This document shows positions 44,011-52,565 of a stretch of 64,000 nucleotides of DNA, piece after piece. Made by a program: the position numbers and the translations under genes. The DNA is taken from positions 1 through 64,000 of the forward strand of contig JAFZVZ010000001.1 in assembly GCA_017617545.1 (NCBI GenBank), read 5' to 3'. Under the pieces are notes generated by a model. It was not told the origin of the DNA, made no database searches, and saw nothing but the letters and a program-made list of their open reading frames with translations. The number at the start of each line of letters is the position of its first letter. The first letter of the stretch is position 1. Source of the DNA: Lachnospiraceae bacterium (GTDB lineage: Bacteria > Bacillota > Clostridia > Lachnospirales > Lachnospiraceae).

Positions 44011-45815
44011 AACGTGTATTGTCGAAAAGCCGGTATCTGTTGTATGCCGGAAGAAGAAGCCTGAAAACGAACGGAGTGCGGATAACTGCAAAGAAAGCGG
44101 TCGGAAGACTGCTTCGCAGAGACATTAGCGCCAGTGCATGGATGAAAAAACCGATTTATACGGAAAAGCAGCTGGCGGAGCAGAGAAACCGGATATTTGA
44201 CCGTGACATTACGTTCAGTATCATCACTCCGTTGTACAACACTCCCGAGAAGTATCTTCGGGAGATGATTGAGTCCGTTTTGTCTCAGACATACGGAAAA
44301 TGGGAATTGTGTATGGCTGACGGAAGCGATACAGACCATGGGAATGTCAGGAAGATATGCCTTTCATACGCGGATAAGGACAGTCGGATAAAATATCAGA
44401 AACTGGACGAGAACAAGGGGATTGCCGGTAATTCCAACGAGTGCATTGAAATGGCTACCGGTGAGTTTATCTCGCTGCTGGATCACGATGATATCCTGCA
44501 TCCCTCGGCTCTGTATAATGTTATGGAGGCAATCTCCGAAGAGGGAGCAGATTTTGTCTATACGGATGAGGCAACATTTTGCAGCCCACATACATCCAAA
44601 ATCACGTTCATACATCTGAAACCGGACTTTGCCCCGGACAATCTGCTTGCCAATAATTATATCTGTCATTTCACGTCGTTCAGCCATAAACTGCTGGATC
44701 AATGCGGAGCATTCCGTTCCGGATATGACGGAAGTCAGGATCATGAACTGATGCTTCGTCTGACGGAAGCGGCTGAAAAGATTGTCCATATACCGAAGGT
44801 GCTGTACCTTTGGAGGGCAAGCAAGTCTTCCACTGCGCAGGACATTGACAACAAGCCGTATGTCACAGCAGCAGGGATTAAGGCGGTGAGCGATTTCCTT
44901 CAGTCAAAAGGAATCGTCGCGCAGGTTGACCAGGCGAAAGGGATCCCTTCTATATATCGCGTGTCATATGCGTTGCCTGCGGAGAAACCAAAGGTAAGTA
45001 TCATCATCCCGAACCGGAACCACTTGGACGATCTGAAGACCTGTATCGACTCTGTCATACAGAAGACAACATACGACAATTATGAGATCATTATCGCGGA
45101 AAACGGCAGTACGGAAGAATCGGTTCTGAAGTATTATGAGGAGATTACCGAAGCCGATTCCCGTGTGAAAAAGATCGACTGGCAGGGAGGCTTCAATTGG
45201 TCGGCGATCAACAATTACGCGGTTCGCGGGGCGGACGGTGAGTATCTGTTGTTCCTTAACAACGATACGGAAGTCATCACGCCGGAGTGGATCGAGGAGA
45301 TGCTGATGCATGCGCAGCGGAAGGAAGTCGGAATTGTCGGGGCACTGCTGTACTATCCGAATGACAGCGTACAACACGGAGGCGTTGTCATCGGGCTTGG
45401 AGGTGTTGCCGGGCATGCATTTGCGGGAGCCGGACGTGGTAACCGGGGGTATGCCGGGAAACTGAGTTATACGCAGGATATGTCAGCAGTGACGGGTGCG
45501 TGTATGCTGATGCGCAGAGAGATATGGGAAACTGCAGAGGGATTTGACGAGGCTTTTGCAGTGGGCCTGAATGATATTGATTTCTGTATGCGTGTACGGA
45601 AAGCGGGATATCTGATCCTTTGGACGCCCTTCGCGGAATTGTATCATTACGAGAGCAAGAGTCGGGGGAAGCCGGACACGGCCAAGAAACAGGAGGAGGC
45701 AAGCCGGGAAGTCGAGTTGTTCAGGACCAAGTGGGGTAACGAACTGGAGGCAGGAGATCCCTATTACAACCCGAACCTTTCTCTGAAAGCGTGTTACCGG
45801 CTGAAAGACAGATAA
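43992..45815 (+). CDS. Glycosyltransferase with two tandem GT2 domains
   Basis: 607 residues, start overlapping the previous stop by 19 bases. After a basic N-terminus of about 70 residues the first GT-A domain runs about 74-280 (FSIITPLYNTPEKYLREMIE, LLDHDDILHPSAL). The second runs about 335-580 (VSIIIPNRNHLDDLKTCIDS, LLFLNNDTEVITPEW with D-x-D, GLNDIDFCMRVRKAGY). Twin GT2 proteins commonly build rhamnose-rich polymers exported by Wzm/Wzt, and an ABC exporter follows directly. Confidence 0.9.
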   Translation: MRENKIKRVLSKSRYLLYAGRRSLKTNGVRITAKKAVGRLLRRDISASAWMKKPIYTEKQLAEQRNRIFDRDITFSIITPLYNTPEKYLREMIESVLSQTYGKWELCMADGSDTDHGNVRKICLSYADKDSRIKYQKLDENKGIAGNSNECIEMATGEFISLLDHDDILHPSALYNVMEAISEEGADFVYTDEATFCSPHTSKITFIHLKPDFAPDNLLANNYICHFTSFSHKLLDQCGAFRSGYDGSQDHELMLRLTEAAEKIVHIPKVLYLWRASKSSTAQDIDNKPYVTAAGIKAVSDFLQSKGIVAQVDQAKGIPSIYRVSYALPAEKPKVSIIIPNRNHLDDLKTCIDSVIQKTTYDNYEIIIAENGSTEESVLKYYEEITEADSRVKKIDWQGGFNWSAINNYAVRGADGEYLLFLNNDTEVITPEWIEEMLMHAQRKEVGIVGALLYYPNDSVQHGGVVIGLGGVAGHAFAGAGRGNRGYAGKLSYTQDMSAVTGACMLMRREIWETAEGFDEAFAVGLNDIDFCMRVRKAGYLILWTPFAELYHYESKSRGKPDTAKKQEEASREVELFRTKWGNELEAGDPYYNPNLSLKACYRLKDR

Positions 45816-45834
45816 TTCGAAGGATAGGACGGTT

Positions 45835-46698
45835 ATGAAGAGTGTCACCGAATACGGCGGGTCATACCATGTTCAGCTGACCCCGTTTGAAAAAGGGTTT
45901 CATCTCCGGTTGAAGGAGCTTTGGCAGTACCGGGATCTGGTGCGGCTGATGACAGGCAAAACATTTGCCGTGACGTATCAGCAGACGTTCCTCGGTCCGC
46001 TTTGGATCCTTCTCAATCCGGTTATTTCCAGTCTCATATACATGTTTCTGTTTGGATATGTCGCCCAGGTCGGAACAGCCGGGATCCCGAGGATCCTGTT
46101 CTACTTTGTTTCGTCCGCGGCGTGGGGAGTGTTTTCCGCAAGCCTGTCCGCGAACGCCAACACGTTTATTGCGAACGCGCACCTGTTCGGGAAGGTATAT
46201 TTTCCGAGACTGGTCGTTCCTGTCTCCAACATGCTGGTCAGCATCATCAAGTTCTGCATCCAGCTGATCATCATCGCGGGCCTTATGGTTGTGTATGTGC
46301 TGTCCGGCGAGATACATCCGATGTGGCTGTATTATCCGCTGTTGCCGCTCCTGATCATCCAGCTGGCGGTGCTCGGAATGAGCGTCGGAATCCTGATCGC
46401 CAGTGTCACCGTAAAATACCGAGATCTTCTCTCGGTTGTAGGGGTAGGCGTTAATTTGTGGATGTACGCGACCCCGGTGGTTTATCCGATCTCGGAGATG
46501 CCGCACGGTGTGATCCGGACGATCATCATGATCAACCCTGTGACGGAGATCATGGAGTTGCTCCGGTTGATCCTGCTGGGCGAGGGTGAAGTGAATCCGG
46601 TGTTCTGCGTGTTGAGCGCGTGCGCGACCGTTCTGCTGTTTATGATCAGTGCGGCGGTCTTCAACCGGGTGGAAAGGACATTTGCGGATACGGTATAA
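45835..46698 (+). CDS. wzm: Polysaccharide ABC exporter permease (Wzm)
   Basis: 287 residues with six membrane helices, ABC-2 type. LLRLKELWQYRDLVRLMTGK-like N-terminus (here RLKELWQYRDLVRLMTGKTF) and YQQTFLGPLWILLNPVISSL are diagnostic of O-antigen/teichoic acid export permeases. It pairs with the ATPase three bases downstream. Together they export a fully polymerised, undecaprenyl-linked glycan, a route different from the Wzx/Wzy pair 13 kb upstream. Confidence 0.93.
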   Translation: MKSVTEYGGSYHVQLTPFEKGFHLRLKELWQYRDLVRLMTGKTFAVTYQQTFLGPLWILLNPVISSLIYMFLFGYVAQVGTAGIPRILFYFVSSAAWGVFSASLSANANTFIANAHLFGKVYFPRLVVPVSNMLVSIIKFCIQLIIIAGLMVVYVLSGEIHPMWLYYPLLPLLIIQLAVLGMSVGILIASVTVKYRDLLSVVGVGVNLWMYATPVVYPISEMPHGVIRTIIMINPVTEIMELLRLILLGEGEVNPVFCVLSACATVLLFMISAAVFNRVERTFADTV

Positions 46699-46701
46699 CT
46701 C

Positions 46702-47997
46702 ATGGAACAAGCGACAGATTTTGACAATGAAAGACCGGAGATTATCCGCGTTACGGGACTTAAGAAGCGGTACCGCCTGGGACGTATCGGCGCGGGAACC
46801 CTTCAGGCGACTATCAAGGAGTGGAAAGAGCGGAGAAAGGATCCGGAGAGGGCGAAGGATGCCCGCAGGAAGAAGAACGAATCCTTTTACGCACTGAGTG
46901 GTGTTGATTTCACGGTGCATAAGGGAGAGACAGTCGGCATTATCGGTAAAAACGGAGCCGGCAAAAGTACCTTGCTGAAAATCCTCAGCCGGATTACTGC
47001 GCCGACGGAAGGCGTTGTCGATCTCTACGGGCGTGTCACCTCGATGCTCGAGGTGGGAACCGGTTTTCACGGGGACATGACAGGACGGGAGAATATCTAT
47101 TTAAACGGTGCGATCCTCGGAATGACTAAGGCGGAGATTGATGAGAAAATAGATGACATCATCCGTTTTTCGGGGATTGAGGAGTTTATTGACACACCGA
47201 TCAAGAGATATTCCAGCGGTATGTACGTTAAACTTGGATTTTCCGTGGCATACCATCTTGATAGCGAGATCATTATCATGGACGAGGTACTTGCCGTAGG
47301 CGACATCCAGTTCCAGCGAAAGTGCCTGAGCTGTCTCGCGGAGGCGGCGAGAGACGGGAAGCGTACGGTACTTTACGTAAGCCACAACATGAGCACGGTT
47401 CGCCAACTCTGCAACCGCTGCATCGTGATGGACAAAGGAAAGGTTATTTTCGACGGGGACACCGACAAGGCAATTGAGGTTTATCTCGGCATCAGCACGG
47501 AAATGCCTTCGCAGATAACGTACGGACCGGAACACAGGCCGGATGACCGGATCATCCGCGCGGTAAAGAGGATAACGATTGACAGTCTGTTGTTTGCGGA
47601 CCGCACGGAACCGGTGTTCCGCAACACGGAGGAAGCGGTGATCAAACTTACCTGCACCGCGGAGATGGAGCTTAAAAATGTCGGCTTCCGCTTCGAGGTA
47701 TGGGCTCAGGACAACTCGAAGATCGCAACCGCTCTGTCCTCCGGATTCCTTGATTTTTCACCGGGAACCGAGACCGTGACGATCCGTATGCCCTTAACAC
47801 ACCTGGAATCCGGACGATACCGGGTGGATATCATAGCATTCCTGTTTGACGGCTCACCGAATGACTTCCGGATTGATTCGGTATATCCCGGATTCTGGCT
47901 TCAGATTGAGCCGACGATCGACAGTGATCATTACTTGAAATGGGATCATAGGCATTGGGGAGCAATTCGACTCGATGATCTGCATTTGGAAAAGTAA
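46702..47997 (+). CDS. wzt: Polysaccharide ABC exporter ATPase with C-terminal carbohydrate-binding domain (Wzt)
   Basis: 431 residues. An extended N-terminus precedes Walker A IIGKNGAGKSTLLKILSRIT, signature YSSGMYVKLGFSVAYHL and Walker B IIIMDEVLAVGD. Residues about 275-431 form a beta-sandwich of the Wzt_C type (VIKLTCTAEMELKNVGFRFE, LESGRYRVDIIAF). In E. coli O8/O9a systems this domain recognises the capped non-reducing end of the polymer, so a chain-terminating cap is expected here too. The likely cap-adding enzyme is not identified. Confidence 0.93.
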   Translation: MEQATDFDNERPEIIRVTGLKKRYRLGRIGAGTLQATIKEWKERRKDPERAKDARRKKNESFYALSGVDFTVHKGETVGIIGKNGAGKSTLLKILSRITAPTEGVVDLYGRVTSMLEVGTGFHGDMTGRENIYLNGAILGMTKAEIDEKIDDIIRFSGIEEFIDTPIKRYSSGMYVKLGFSVAYHLDSEIIIMDEVLAVGDIQFQRKCLSCLAEAARDGKRTVLYVSHNMSTVRQLCNRCIVMDKGKVIFDGDTDKAIEVYLGISTEMPSQITYGPEHRPDDRIIRAVKRITIDSLLFADRTEPVFRNTEEAVIKLTCTAEMELKNVGFRFEVWAQDNSKIATALSSGFLDFSPGTETVTIRMPLTHLESGRYRVDIIAFLFDGSPNDFRIDSVYPGFWLQIEPTIDSDHYLKWDHRHWGAIRLDDLHLEK

Positions 47998-48120
47998 ACG
48001 GGATATGTACATTATCCGCAACACGCAGTTGCCGTTTGGAACGAATCTGCTACTATGAAAAAGCGGTTTGCCGCAGAAACAGATATCTGAAGAAGATCGT
48101 GAGGTTGTATTACCGAAGAA

Positions 48121-49071
48121 ATGAAAAGTACCCTAAAAGTCTCCGTGTGCATTTCAACATGGTCAAGAAAATCGAAACTGAGTAAAATAATACAACGACT
48201 GGAGCAACAATCCTTCCCGAGAGACCTGTATGAGATCGTGTTGATTGACAGTAACAGCCCGGATGGCACGGATCGGATGGTGGCGGGGATGAACAACGTT
48301 TACGGAAACATCGTGTATGTTAAGGACACCGTGAACATTCTTGCCGCCAAGAGAAATGAGGGGTTAGCACATTCCTCCGGTGAGATCATCATATTTATCG
48401 ACGATGATGTCTTTCCGACACATCGTTTTATCGAAGCACATTATAAAGCAAATCAAAGCAGTGAGAATACGTTTTTCTGCGGGCAGATCCGATTTCCCGT
48501 GCGGCTATGCAGAAGCAGCAATTATTTCAGGTTTCGGGATGAGCAGCATCTGAAAAAACGGAATGAGGGGAAGGATCTTCCGTACAACAGAATTGTAGTC
48601 ATGAATCTCTCAGGGCCGCGTGCTTTGTTCGAACAGGTCGGAGAATTTGACGAACGGTTTATCGGATACGGGGGAGAAGACCAGGAATTTGGGTACCGGT
48701 TATGTAAAAAAGGATATAAACTGAGATATGCAGGGGATGCACTCGCTTTTCACCTGGATGATACTGAGGATATCGTGAGCTACGGAGAAAAACTGTATAA
48801 AGCCGGCCTATACGGAAACAGAGTGCTTAGGCGGGTTTGTCCGAACGCGCAGATCCTGTCCGGATGGCGAACCTTGATCGTACGGGGTATTCTCTCCAGA
48901 CCGCGGGTTTCGCACGTCTTAGAACTGTACCTGCGAAAGACGGACGGAAATCACTGGCTTTATTCTTACCTGCTGTTTAAGGCGTATTTGTATTCCTGCT
49001 CGTATAGGGGAAAATGTGACCAAAAAAGATATCGCGAGTTAACCCCGGAGGATGTCTCCGGTGGATGGTAA
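48121..49071 (+). CDS. Family 2 glycosyltransferase
   Basis: 316 residues. GT-A motifs: VSVCISTWSRKSKLSKIIQR, EIVLIDSNSPDGTDR, IIIFIDDDVFPTHRFIEAHY (D-x-D) and FIGYGGEDQEFGYRLCKKGY (ED acceptor base). The ribosome site is weak (GAAGAA). It lies 123 bases after wzt, last of the glycosyltransferases, and is followed by a separate promoter for the Wzz-like genes. Confidence 0.87.
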   Translation: MKSTLKVSVCISTWSRKSKLSKIIQRLEQQSFPRDLYEIVLIDSNSPDGTDRMVAGMNNVYGNIVYVKDTVNILAAKRNEGLAHSSGEIIIFIDDDVFPTHRFIEAHYKANQSSENTFFCGQIRFPVRLCRSSNYFRFRDEQHLKKRNEGKDLPYNRIVVMNLSGPRALFEQVGEFDERFIGYGGEDQEFGYRLCKKGYKLRYAGDALAFHLDDTEDIVSYGEKLYKAGLYGNRVLRRVCPNAQILSGWRTLIVRGILSRPRVSHVLELYLRKTDGNHWLYSYLLFKAYLYSCSYRGKCDQKRYRELTPEDVSGGW

Positions 49072-49082
49072 ACCGATAATAG

Positions 49083-49111
49083 TTGATTCGCGAGATGTTT
49101 GCTAGTATACT
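49083..49111 (+). promoter_or_regulatory. Promoter of the Wzz-like gene pair
   Basis: TTGATT (49083-49088), a 17-base spacer and TATACT (49106-49111), followed by the GTG start at 49154. The -10 continues into ATACGTAT. It gives the chain-length-type proteins independent expression from the long glycan operon. Confidence 0.75.
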
Positions 49112-49153
49112 ATACGTATGTGAATAATCTGAACATTGGGAGGAACAGGCAAG

Positions 49154-50653
49154 GTGTCAGACAATTTACTAGACAGGGATGCTCCCCTGTCGATAAAAAA
49201 AGACTCACAGATCAACGTAGTTGTCAATCGCAACGAAGGCGATGACGGTACCATTGATCTGATGAGAGTATTCCATAACATGAAACTGAAGCGCCGCGTT
49301 TATGCGTGGGTGCTGGTTTTGTGTGTGATCATAGGTGTTTGTGCTCCGTTGCTTTTATATCAATATCGTTCCGTGATGCTGAGAGTTTCGTCGGTTGTCA
49401 CGTTGAACTATACAATGCTTGAGGACGGAACTCCGGTACAGCGCCTTGTTGCACCGGACGGTGAAGACCTGGATCTTACCCAGTTGACTTCGGCGTATGT
49501 GCTTCAGGGAGCATTGGAGAGAACTTCGCTTACCGATAAGATTTCTATTGGCGCTCTTCGCGACAGCATTCAGATTGACCGAATTCTGACCGAGGACAGC
49601 CGTCGGCAGCAGGAAGTAGCCTCGAAGATGTTGCAGGATAAGAATTCTGCTGCATATACCCAGTTGCAAAGCGTGAAACTTACCTACATCAACCAGTTCA
49701 TTGTTTCGATGGACAACAGATTTAACCTGACGGATGAGGAGCTTCGCAACCTGCTCAACCAGGTGCTCCAGTCATACAACGACTATTTGGCGAAGACTTA
49801 CGCAGACATGTATCTTCCAGCGGACGAAGTTTCCATCATCGATATCAACAGCCTGGATATCATGGAGAGTCTGGATCTTTTGCAGGGTGCCATGAACAGC
49901 CTGTATGATTACTGTGACTCAAAACCGGACGAGATTAAGGCTTACCGGTCCTGGAGGGATGGTCGTTCGCTTGAGGATCTGGAGACATATATCTCTACGA
50001 TTCAGAGCGTAAGCATAGATTATCTGTACTCGTATGTATATGCGAACAGCCTTGCGCTTGACCGAGAAGCAATGCTTTCCAAGTACCAGTATCAGTTGCG
50101 TAGCGAAAAGCAGGATCTTTCGGAGATCAACGGCAATATTACGACGATGAAATCGATCATCGATTCGTATAAGCCGGATGTGATTTCCGTGGACAATCAG
50201 ACCAGCGATTCCTCAAAGTCGACGAAGGTAACCACAGACTTCTATAACGAGTTGGTGCTTTCTCTGGCGGAAGAGTACGAAAAGGCTGCACAGAAGGAGA
50301 TCAAGATCGCAGATCTTGAGGACAAGATGTCCGCGCTGGAAGCGCAGGCGATCCAGGGTGACGCGCAAGAGGTCAAGGAAGAGCTGCAGAAGGCAGTTGA
50401 TGTGTGCGCAGGCGCGTACAAGCAAGTGTATGAACACATGCAGGAGGTTGTGGAGCGTCCGTTCTATACGGCCTATACAGACTTTACCTCTGCACAGGGG
50501 TCGTCGGTTGGTTTCCTCGGAAGCAATCTCAAGAATATGGTGCTCGGCTGTGCGGTCGGCGCAATCCTCGCATGCGGACTATGGTTTGTGAGCGCATTTA
50601 CCGCTGAACTGAAGCGCGGAAGCCGCAAAGAAGACGGAAAGGAGGAGGCATAA
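49154..50653 (+). CDS. Wzz-like bitopic membrane protein with long extracytoplasmic domain
   Basis: 499 residues from a GTG at 49154, ten bases after GGGAGG; an in-frame TTG at 49136 overlies that site. One helix near residues 47-68 and a second near 468-488 bracket an extracytoplasmic domain of about 400 residues, largely helical with coiled-coil stretches (EYEKAAQKEIKIADLEDKMS). This is the topology of Wzz/polysaccharide co-polymerases, but no P-rich Wzz motif is obvious and no tyrosine kinase is fused or adjacent. It probably controls chain length or export of a glycan made by the upstream genes. Its partner gene follows one base after its stop. Confidence 0.72.
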   Translation: MSDNLLDRDAPLSIKKDSQINVVVNRNEGDDGTIDLMRVFHNMKLKRRVYAWVLVLCVIIGVCAPLLLYQYRSVMLRVSSVVTLNYTMLEDGTPVQRLVAPDGEDLDLTQLTSAYVLQGALERTSLTDKISIGALRDSIQIDRILTEDSRRQQEVASKMLQDKNSAAYTQLQSVKLTYINQFIVSMDNRFNLTDEELRNLLNQVLQSYNDYLAKTYADMYLPADEVSIIDINSLDIMESLDLLQGAMNSLYDYCDSKPDEIKAYRSWRDGRSLEDLETYISTIQSVSIDYLYSYVYANSLALDREAMLSKYQYQLRSEKQDLSEINGNITTMKSIIDSYKPDVISVDNQTSDSSKSTKVTTDFYNELVLSLAEEYEKAAQKEIKIADLEDKMSALEAQAIQGDAQEVKEELQKAVDVCAGAYKQVYEHMQEVVERPFYTAYTDFTSAQGSSVGFLGSNLKNMVLGCAVGAILACGLWFVSAFTAELKRGSRKEDGKEEA

Positions 50654-50654
50654 G

Positions 50655-52388
50655 ATGAAGAATTCGAATGCTGTTAACTCCTCCAAAAGTACAAAGAGCA
50701 ACAGAAAGAAACTTCCGGTGCTGTGGCGCAGAGTGATCGGTCTGCTGTGTTGCGCGTTGGTAATCGGCATTATCGTGTCCTTTGTGACATTTTTCAAGAA
50801 CCGCTCGGAAGACCGTGTGTCCGTAACGTTGCAGATGTCATTTGACGGAGCAGCGGACGGTATCGCGCCGAACGGATATCGTTTCGATGTCGCAGAGCTT
50901 TTGTCTGACGAGGTAGTGACGGGGGCTCTGAAAGCGACGTCGCTTGACGGCAAATGCACGGTGGACGAAATCCGCAAGTGTATCACGGTTTCCGGACGGT
51001 ATCCGTCAGACATAGTAAGTCAGACGATGAGTTACGATTCGCTGCTGGATTTTACGGCGAATCGACAGCTTACGATTGATAAGTTTCACCCGACACAATT
51101 TACGATCACGTTGGAAAATCCGGCGGATAACAGATTGTCGAAGGCGCAGATGCAGTCGTTGCTTGAGAATATCATTGCAGAGTACAAGAAGTATTTTGCA
51201 GAGGTAGCTGTTATGGGTCGGCCCGGCGATGCGGAGCCGTTTGATCTTGCGGATTACGACTATGCGCAGCAGTTGGAGATCATAGAGCGACGTATACGGA
51301 TCATGGGAAGCTATGCTTCGGAGATGTATGAGAAAGAGCCTTCGTTCCGCAGCAGTGACGGCGGGTTCAATGATATCGTGGTTCGCCTTCATAACCTGAT
51401 CAACAATGACATCAGCCGCATCAGCGCTAAATTGACGCTGAACGCGTTGACAAAGGACCCGGAGCGTCTGCTCTCGCAGTACCGTTACGAGCTGAAGAAT
51501 TTGAACAACCAGCTTGCGGCTCAGAACAAGGTACTTGCGCTTGTGGACAAGATGGTGGGCGCGTACGAGAAGGCGGATATCCTCTACATCAGCACGCAGG
51601 ATGCGCTGACCAAGATCGATGGTAACTCCTCGGAGACCTACGATAAACTGGTTGAGATCCGCAAGGATATCGCGGACAGCAACACGAAGCTCAACTCCCG
51701 CAAGGAGGACATTGTCCTGAAGCTGCAGGATCTGCTTGGCGGCGTGGACAGTAAGGTTGTAGTGAATTCAGATTCGGAATTTGTCAACCGCGAAGAATCT
51801 GCAGATCCGAATGCTAATACGTCGGACAATGAACCCGGCGAGAACGATACCACGGATATCGACGGAAGCGGTTCAGGTGATACCGATGCTAATTCCGGTG
51901 ATAATAATGGTGCCGGGGAGAACGGTAACAATAGCGGTTCCGGTGACGGCAAGATCGATGACAACGGTTCCGGTAACGGTACGGCAGATATCGATATCAC
52001 CTCGTGGACCGATGAGCAGATCGTAGCGGCACTCCAGAAAGCTGCCGAGAACTCGGCAGGACAGCGCGAGTCGCTCGAGAAAGAGATCAGCATGCTCGTC
52101 GCCCGTTGCGACGAAGTTATGAGGGATTTCAGCAAGATGCTTCAGGACTGGAACGCGGAGAAGGTTAACGATCTTACGATGGAAGTCGGCAGGTATGCCT
52201 ATTCCCGCCAGGGGGTTGTTTCCTCGGCATTCATCCGCAACGGCATCAAGCGCATGGGTCCGTTCATGGCAGTGGCAATGATCATCAGCCTGATCATGAT
52301 CATCGTCTCGAATGTGAAGGATGAGAAGAAGCATAGCGACGTGAAGAACAACGATGCGTTGACGAAAGCCGTTGGCAACGAAGACTGA
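50655..52388 (+). CDS. Second Wzz-like bitopic protein with Asp/Gly/Asn-rich insertion
   Basis: 577 residues. A basic cytoplasmic start, a helix near 26-46 and a C-terminal helix near 535-555 mirror the preceding protein. The N-terminal part after the helix (VSVTLQMSFDGAADGIAPNG; FDVAELLSDEVVTGALKATS) aligns in layout with the same region of its neighbour, suggesting an ancient duplication. Between about 370 and 440 lies a low-complexity acidic Gly/Asn/Asp/Ser linker (for example GSGSGDTDANSGDNNGAGEN). The two genes are separated by one base and share the upstream promoter. Likely hetero-oligomeric partners; function inferred. Confidence 0.72.
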   Translation: MKNSNAVNSSKSTKSNRKKLPVLWRRVIGLLCCALVIGIIVSFVTFFKNRSEDRVSVTLQMSFDGAADGIAPNGYRFDVAELLSDEVVTGALKATSLDGKCTVDEIRKCITVSGRYPSDIVSQTMSYDSLLDFTANRQLTIDKFHPTQFTITLENPADNRLSKAQMQSLLENIIAEYKKYFAEVAVMGRPGDAEPFDLADYDYAQQLEIIERRIRIMGSYASEMYEKEPSFRSSDGGFNDIVVRLHNLINNDISRISAKLTLNALTKDPERLLSQYRYELKNLNNQLAAQNKVLALVDKMVGAYEKADILYISTQDALTKIDGNSSETYDKLVEIRKDIADSNTKLNSRKEDIVLKLQDLLGGVDSKVVVNSDSEFVNREESADPNANTSDNEPGENDTTDIDGSGSGDTDANSGDNNGAGENGNNSGSGDGKIDDNGSGNGTADIDITSWTDEQIVAALQKAAENSAGQRESLEKEISMLVARCDEVMRDFSKMLQDWNAEKVNDLTMEVGRYAYSRQGVVSSAFIRNGIKRMGPFMAVAMIISLIMIIVSNVKDEKKHSDVKNNDALTKAVGNED

Positions 52389-52400
52389 CTAATTTAAGGG

Positions 52401-52475
52401 ACTGACTAGTCAGTCAGAGAAAGTGACCTGAAAAACATGAGAATTTTCCCCCTGAGCCCTGACCGGTTCAGGGGG
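52401..52475. terminator. Palindrome and GC-rich stem-loop ending the glycan locus
   Basis: ACTGACTAGTCAGT (52401-52414) is a perfect palindrome just after the stop. Farther on, CCCTGA (52457-52462) pairs with TCAGGG (52468-52473), inside a larger CCCCCTGA/TCAGGGGG option (52448-52475). Only a weak T-rich tail follows, so termination efficiency is uncertain. Confidence 0.45.
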
Positions 52476-52486
52476 ATTGCTTTGTC

Positions 52487-52515
52487 TTGCAAGGGTTGCG
52501 CGCAGGTGGTATACT
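52487..52515 (+). promoter_or_regulatory. Promoter of the GH13 gene
   Basis: TTGCAA (52487-52492), a 17-base spacer and TATACT (52510-52515). The GH13 ATG follows 50 bases later. Confidence 0.7.
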
Positions 52516-52565
52516 GTTCAGGAAGTTTACAAGGAGCGGGCGTTCGCAGGAACGCCGAAGGGATC

